Source: Thalassobius sp965218685
GTDB taxonomy: Bacteria; Pseudomonadota; Alphaproteobacteria; Rhodobacterales; Rhodobacteraceae
Assembly (NCBI RefSeq): GCF_965218685.1
Contig: NZ_OZ244657.1
Location: 930,001-994,000 of the forward strand
Direction: 5' to 3'
DNA length: 64,000 nucleotides
The first letter of the stretch is position 1. Each line of letters starts with the position of its first letter. Of this stretch, positions 59,505 to 64,000 are shown one piece after another. Both the position numbers and the translations under genes were made by a program. Below the pieces are notes generated by a model, which did not search any database, was not told the DNA's origin, and saw only the letters and a list, made by a program, of their open reading frames with translations.

Positions 59505-62500
59505 ATGACGGACGAAAATCATTCTGGGACTGACATTGCCATCGTCGGTATGGCTGCGCACCTTCCGGGGGCGCAAACCGTTGATCAGTATTGGAAAAAC
59601 CTGCGCGACGGTGTGGAGTCGATCCGCCACCTGACCCGCGAGGACCTGATCGAGGCCGGAGAGGCACCTCATCTGATTGACCGTCCCGACTATGTTCCCG
59701 CCGCCGCTGTGCTGGAGGGGTTCAAGGACTTTGACGCGGACTTCTTTGGCCTTGGTCCGCAGGACGCTGCGATCATGGATCCGCAGCACCGCCAATTCCT
59801 CGAGGTGTCGTGGGAGGCATTGGAAAACGCCGGTCACATGCCCGAACGGTTTGACGGCCCTATCGGTGTTTTTGCTGGCTGCGGGATGGGCAGCTATTTC
59901 TATTTCAACATCTGCTCGAACCCCGATCTGGTGCAGAACGTGGGCATGTTCCTGCTGCGCCACACTGGGAACGACAAGGATTTCATGGCCACGCGGCTGA
60001 GCCACATTCTGGACCTCAAGGGCCCCTCGATGAATGTGCAGACGGCCTGCTCGACCTCGCTGGTTGCGACGCATTATGCCTGCCAATCGCTGCTGAACGG
60101 CGAATGCGACATGGCGCTGGCTGGCGGTGTTACGATCGAGCTGCCCCACGCCCGTGGCTATCTGTTCAAAGAGGGCGAGATCCTGTCGCCCGACGGGCAT
60201 TGCCACGCGTTTGATCATCGCGCCCAAGGCACCGTTTTCGGTTCAGGCGCGGGTGTTGTGGTGCTGCGCCGCTTGCAGGATGCGATTGACGATGGCGACC
60301 ATATCTGGGGCGTTATCAAATCCTCGGCTGTGAACAACGATGGTGCAGACAAAGCCGGATATCTGGCACCCAGTGTCGAAGGGCAGGCCGCCGCGATTGC
60401 CGATGCGCACGCGCTGGCCGATATCCCCGCCGACACGATTGACTATGTCGAATGCCACGGCACCGGCACCTATCTGGGCGACCCGATTGAGGTTGCCGCG
60501 CTGACCAGCGCCTTCCGTGAAACCACGGATGAAAGCGGTTTCTGCCGCATCGGCTCGGTTAAAACCAACATTGGTCATCTGGATACCGCCGCCGGTGTTG
60601 CCAGCTTGATCAAGGCCAGCTTGGCGCTGACCAACAAGCAGATGCCGCCCTCGTTGGGGTACGAAAAACCAAACCCGGCGATTGACTTCGAGGGATCTCC
60701 GTTCCGGGTCAATGATCGGTTGACCGACTGGACCAGCCATAAAGGGCCGCGACGGGCCGGGGTGAACTCGTTGGGTGTTGGGGGCACGAACGCCCACGTG
60801 GTGATCGAAGAAGCCCCGGAACGCGCCGCATCGTCCGAGGCGGATTTTCCGTTTCAGCTGCTGACGCTGTCGGCGCGCTCGAAAAAGGCGCTGGACGATG
60901 GGGGCGCGAAACTGGCCAGCCATCTGCGGGCCCATCAAGACCAGCCCCTGGCCGATATTGCCTGGACGCTGAAAGAAGGCCGTCGCGCCTTTGATCGCCG
61001 CCGTGTGATTGTCGCCGATACCCATGACGAGGCCGCCGAGCTGCTTGAGCAGAACGATCCGCGCCGGGTGTTTACTCATCAGGTGGTGGGCACGGACCCG
61101 GATGTGGTTTTCATGTTCCCCGGCGGCGGCGCGCAATATGCGGGCATGGCGCGTGACCTGTACGAAACAGAGCCGGTCTTTGCCGATTGGATGGACAAGG
61201 GTTTGGAGATCCTTCAGCCCAAGTTGGATTATGACATCCGCGCGCTTTGGCTGCCTGAAGATGGCGCCGAGGAGGCCGCGAACGAGGCGTTGAAAAAACC
61301 CTCGGTCCAGTTGCCGTTGATCATAATCACCGAATATGCGCTGGCGCAATTGTGGATGTCCTGGGGAGTGAAGCCCGCCGCGTTGATCGGGCATTCGATG
61401 GGCGAGAATACCGCTGCCTGCCTGGCCGGCGTGATGAGTTTTGAGGATTGTATCGGGCTGGTGCACTTGCGCGGCTCGCTGTTCGATACGGTTCCGTCTG
61501 GTGGTATGTTGAGCGTGCCGATGGACGCCGCCGAGCTGCGCCCAATGTTGGGCGCTGATCTGGATCTGGCTGCCGTGAATGCACCGGGGCTGAGCGTTGC
61601 CAGCGGGCCTCAGGACGCGCTGGATGCCTTGGCCGAAAAACTGGCAGGGATGGACATCCAAACCCAGCGTATCCCGATCGACATAGCTGCCCACTCGGCC
61701 ATGTTGGAGCCCATTCTGAAGCCGTTTGGCGACTACCTGCGTTCGATCAAACTGAACGCACCTCAAATCCCCTTCGTGTCAAACCGTACGGGAGCGTATA
61801 TTTCTGACGCCCAGGCCACCGATCCCAATTATTGGGTGCAGCATCTGCGCGGCACCGTGAACTTCGCTGACGGGATCAGCACGCTCAGCGAGCAGCCCGA
61901 GCGGGTCTATATCGAGGTTGGCCCCGGCAAGGCGCTGGCTTCGCTGACGGGGCAACACCCGAACGTGCAGGCCAATCAGGTAATCAGCACGCTGCGCCAT
62001 CCGGATGATCAGATTTTCGACGACAAGTATTTCATGGCGATGCTGGGCCGCGTGTGGGCCGTTGGGGTCGATTTCGACTGGCAGCAAATCTGGGGCGAGG
62101 CACGGCGCAATCGCGTGCCACTGCCGACCTATGCCTTTCAACGCAGCGAATACTTCATCGAACCAGGCACCGCGCAGGTGGACGAGGCGCAGGAATACCT
62201 CATGCGCTCGGACAACCTGGAAAGCTGGGGATACCGTCCGTTCTGGAAGCCTCGGTTCGCGGATGTTGATCTGGATGTCACGGAAGAGCTTGGTGCTCCG
62301 CAAACCTGGCTAATGTTTCTGGACGAAACCGGTTTGGCCGAACAGGCGGCGGATCGTCTGCGTGAAGGCGGACATCGCGTGGTTACCGTTGTTCCCGGCG
62401 ATGGGTTTGCGCAGCTGACGGACAACAGTTTCGTTCTCTCGCCCGAGCGTGGCCGCGAGGATTATGACTTGCTGGTGCAGGCACTGGCGGCGCAGGACAG

Positions 62501-64000
62501 CTTGCCGGACAGGATCGGCCATTTCTGGCTGGTGACGGATAAGGAAAGCTTCCGCCCTGGCAGTAGCTTCTTCCATCGCAACGTCGAGCAGGGGTTCTAT
62601 GCGTTGATGTTCCTGGCGCAGGCGCTCAGCGACGAGGGTGTCGAGAATGCCCATCTGACCGTTGTGACCTCGGGGGCGGCGCAGGTGAAGTCCGAACCGC
62701 TGCCCTATCCTGAAAAATCTACCGTCATGGGCCCGGCCCGCGTGATCCCGCGTGAATTCCCGGGGATGACGTGCTCGGTACTGGATGTGGATGCCATACG
62801 CAAGCGTACGGATACGCAGCCCGTGCTTGAAGAGCTGTTGGCCAATCCCGCCAATGGCGTGGCAGCGCTGCGCGGCGACAAGCGTTTTGCCCAGATCTAT
62901 CGCCCCGTAGAGCTGACCGAGGCCCCGCTGGACATCAAGGCTGGTGCGGTGATGATCACCGGCGGTTTCGGCGGCATTGGTCTGACCATCGCGGCCGAAT
63001 TGATCGAAAAGCATGGCGCGAACATCGTGCTGCTGTCGCGCGGTGGCCTGCCGGACCGCGCTGATTGGCCCGAGGTTATGGCGCAAACCGCACCAAATGC
63101 GGCTGTCGTGCGCCGCATTCAGGCGGTGAAGGACCTTGAGGATCTGGGCGGTAAGGTTCTGGTTATCGGCGCCGATGTGTCGAACGTCGAAGAGATGAAG
63201 GCCGCCAAAGCGCAGGCCGAGGCCGAGTTTGGCCCGATCACCGGCGTCATCCACGCTGCTGGTGTGATCAGTGACGCTCCGATCCTGGGCAAATCCCTGA
63301 CCGAGATCGAGGATGTCTTTACCCCGAAAATCCACGGCACCCAGGTGCTGGATGGGCTTTTCCCCGATGGAAGCCTGGACTGGATGGTCCTTTTCTCGTC
63401 GTCCTCGACGGTGACGGCACCGGCCGGGCAGGTCGATTATGTGGCCGCGAACGAATATCTGAACGCCTTTGCCAAGGCCCGGCAAGGCGGCAAAACCCGT
63501 GTGTTGGCGATCGACTGGGGCATCTGGGCCGATGTAGGCATGGCCGCCGAAGCGATGGCCGCGCGCACCGGCGATATCGAACCCGCACCCGTACAGCCGA
63601 TTTCGTCCACCCTGCTGGATTGGTCCAGCTTTGATGCGGACGGCAACCGGACCTTTGGCGCCGAGTATACCCCGCAAGATCGCTGGATTCTGAATGAGCA
63701 CCGCACTCGCACGGGCGAGGCGTTGGTTCCCGGCACCGGATACCTGGAGCTGGCCTATGAAGCCCTGCAAGCGCAGGGTGAAACCGGGGCGTTCGAGCTG
63801 CGCAACCTGACCTTTCTGGCGCCGTTGCAAGTGGATGATCAGGGCCGGGCGGTCCGGGTGACGATGCCGCGCTCGGATCTGGGTTATAACTTCCTGGTCG
63901 AAAGCGCCGGTCCAGACGGGGTATTTGAACAGAACGCGCAGGCCGAAATCTCGCTGCTGCCAATCAGCCAACCCGCGCCGCTGCCCCTGGCCGAAATCGA
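59505..64000 (+). CDS. Type I polyketide synthase, 5' part (KS-AT-KR-DH, continues beyond the window)
   Basis: An open frame from ATG at 59505 to the right edge (1,498 codons, no stop). Ketosynthase about 10-435 has Cys182 in QTACSTS, His318 in VECHGTGT and His358 in NIGHLD. Acyltransferase about 535-830 has the nucleophile Ser631 in GHSMGE and the substrate loop IAAHS, which does not match the common malonyl HAFH or methylmalonyl YASH patterns. A ketoreductase with its structural half from about 905 has MITGGFGGIG (1150-1159) and Tyr1312 in DYVAANEYLNAF. A hot-dog dehydratase begins at about 1385 with His1399 and LVPGTGYLELA. No carrier domain is met before the edge. DH after KR is the reverse of most modular synthases. 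Confidence 0.93.
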   Translation, partial: MTDENHSGTDIAIVGMAAHLPGAQTVDQYWKNLRDGVESIRHLTREDLIEAGEAPHLIDRPDYVPAAAVLEGFKDFDADFFGLGPQDAAIMDPQHRQFLEVSWEALENAGHMPERFDGPIGVFAGCGMGSYFYFNICSNPDLVQNVGMFLLRHTGNDKDFMATRLSHILDLKGPSMNVQTACSTSLVATHYACQSLLNGECDMALAGGVTIELPHARGYLFKEGEILSPDGHCHAFDHRAQGTVFGSGAGVVVLRRLQDAIDDGDHIWGVIKSSAVNNDGADKAGYLAPSVEGQAAAIADAHALADIPADTIDYVECHGTGTYLGDPIEVAALTSAFRETTDESGFCRIGSVKTNIGHLDTAAGVASLIKASLALTNKQMPPSLGYEKPNPAIDFEGSPFRVNDRLTDWTSHKGPRRAGVNSLGVGGTNAHVVIEEAPERAASSEADFPFQLLTLSARSKKALDDGGAKLASHLRAHQDQPLADIAWTLKEGRRAFDRRRVIVADTHDEAAELLEQNDPRRVFTHQVVGTDPDVVFMFPGGGAQYAGMARDLYETEPVFADWMDKGLEILQPKLDYDIRALWLPEDGAEEAANEALKKPSVQLPLIIITEYALAQLWMSWGVKPAALIGHSMGENTAACLAGVMSFEDCIGLVHLRGSLFDTVPSGGMLSVPMDAAELRPMLGADLDLAAVNAPGLSVASGPQDALDALAEKLAGMDIQTQRIPIDIAAHSAMLEPILKPFGDYLRSIKLNAPQIPFVSNRTGAYISDAQATDPNYWVQHLRGTVNFADGISTLSEQPERVYIEVGPGKALASLTGQHPNVQANQVISTLRHPDDQIFDDKYFMAMLGRVWAVGVDFDWQQIWGEARRNRVPLPTYAFQRSEYFIEPGTAQVDEAQEYLMRSDNLESWGYRPFWKPRFADVDLDVTEELGAPQTWLMFLDETGLAEQAADRLREGGHRVVTVVPGDGFAQLTDNSFVLSPERGREDYDLLVQALAAQDSLPDRIGHFWLVTDKESFRPGSSFFHRNVEQGFYALMFLAQALSDEGVENAHLTVVTSGAAQVKSEPLPYPEKSTVMGPARVIPREFPGMTCSVLDVDAIRKRTDTQPVLEELLANPANGVAALRGDKRFAQIYRPVELTEAPLDIKAGAVMITGGFGGIGLTIAAELIEKHGANIVLLSRGGLPDRADWPEVMAQTAPNAAVVRRIQAVKDLEDLGGKVLVIGADVSNVEEMKAAKAQAEAEFGPITGVIHAAGVISDAPILGKSLTEIEDVFTPKIHGTQVLDGLFPDGSLDWMVLFSSSSTVTAPAGQVDYVAANEYLNAFAKARQGGKTRVLAIDWGIWADVGMAAEAMAARTGDIEPAPVQPISSTLLDWSSFDADGNRTFGAEYTPQDRWILNEHRTRTGEALVPGTGYLELAYEALQAQGETGAFELRNLTFLAPLQVDDQGRAVRVTMPRSDLGYNFLVESAGPDGVFEQNAQAEISLLPISQPAPLPLAEI

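Noticed and set aside
60243..63971. Two long minus-strand frames (507 and 553 codons) opposite the polyketide synthase
   Set aside because: The plus strand has intact KS, AT, KR and DH active sites across the whole stretch; the reverse frames show no motif.
1..64000. CRISPR arrays, insertion sequences, phage genes or integration sites
   Set aside because: No regularly spaced direct repeats, transposase, integrase or phage structural motifs were seen; the single tRNA gene has no integrase or repeated tRNA end nearby.

Overview
The window looks like chromosomal DNA of a marine Rhodobacteraceae bacterium (Roseobacter group, Ruegeria/Phaeobacter-like). The grounds are the gene content (Na+-translocating NQR with NqrM and ApbE, long-type AcnB, mitofilin-like protein next to HemY, YjbH/YjbF-type export proteins), high G+C coding DNA and dense ATGA-type gene overlaps. 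The species cannot be fixed by reading alone.

Layout. 1-357 holds the 5' part of a minus-strand membrane gene that leaves the window. 585-9083 is housekeeping: glmM, DUF1761, EVE and YciI proteins, tsaD, hemD, a mitofilin-like protein, hemY (split by a one-base frameshift), tRNA-Thr(CGU), a CBS-domain protein and a small membrane protein. 8838-16148 is a respiratory block: nqrM and apbE divergent from nqrABCDEF. acnB (16407-19196) follows, convergent with nqrF. 19562-25004 is an aromatic-acid module: a TRAP substrate-binding protein, one 913-residue protein that joins an FAD ring-hydroxylase to a benzoate-type CoA ligase, and a divergent 4-hydroxybenzoyl-CoA-type thioesterase with an IclR regulator. 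The likely chemistry is acid activation to a CoA thioester, ring hydroxylation on the thioester, then release of the hydroxylated acid, as in salicylate to gentisate; the substrate is inferred.

26377-59380 is a large cell-surface polysaccharide region. The first part (26377-39624) is a tightly overlapping operon: UDP-uronate epimerase and UDP-sugar dehydrogenase, flippase, sulfotransferase, four GT4-type glycosyltransferases, an ATP-grasp ligase, a deacetylase, an EpsG-like polymerase and a DUF218 protein. It is followed by a PPP-type phosphatase and export genes (YjbH, YjbF, Wza), with a convergent Wzz/BY-kinase (Wzc type) and a frameshifted initiating sugar transferase. The second part (48028-59380) has its own intact initiating sugar transferase (ExoY type), Wzy-like polymerase, glycosyltransferases and second flippase, plus a secreted SGNH + glycosidase-like + RTX protein. 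A type I polyketide synthase (59505 to the right edge, KS-AT-KR-DH so far) comes directly after this locus.

The observations most worth following are the hydroxylase-ligase fusion, the secreted three-part protein, the ATP-grasp/uronate combination, the polyketide synthase beside the polysaccharide locus, two single-base frameshifts, and a 920-bp gene-free leader with palindromes in front of the ExoY-type gene.
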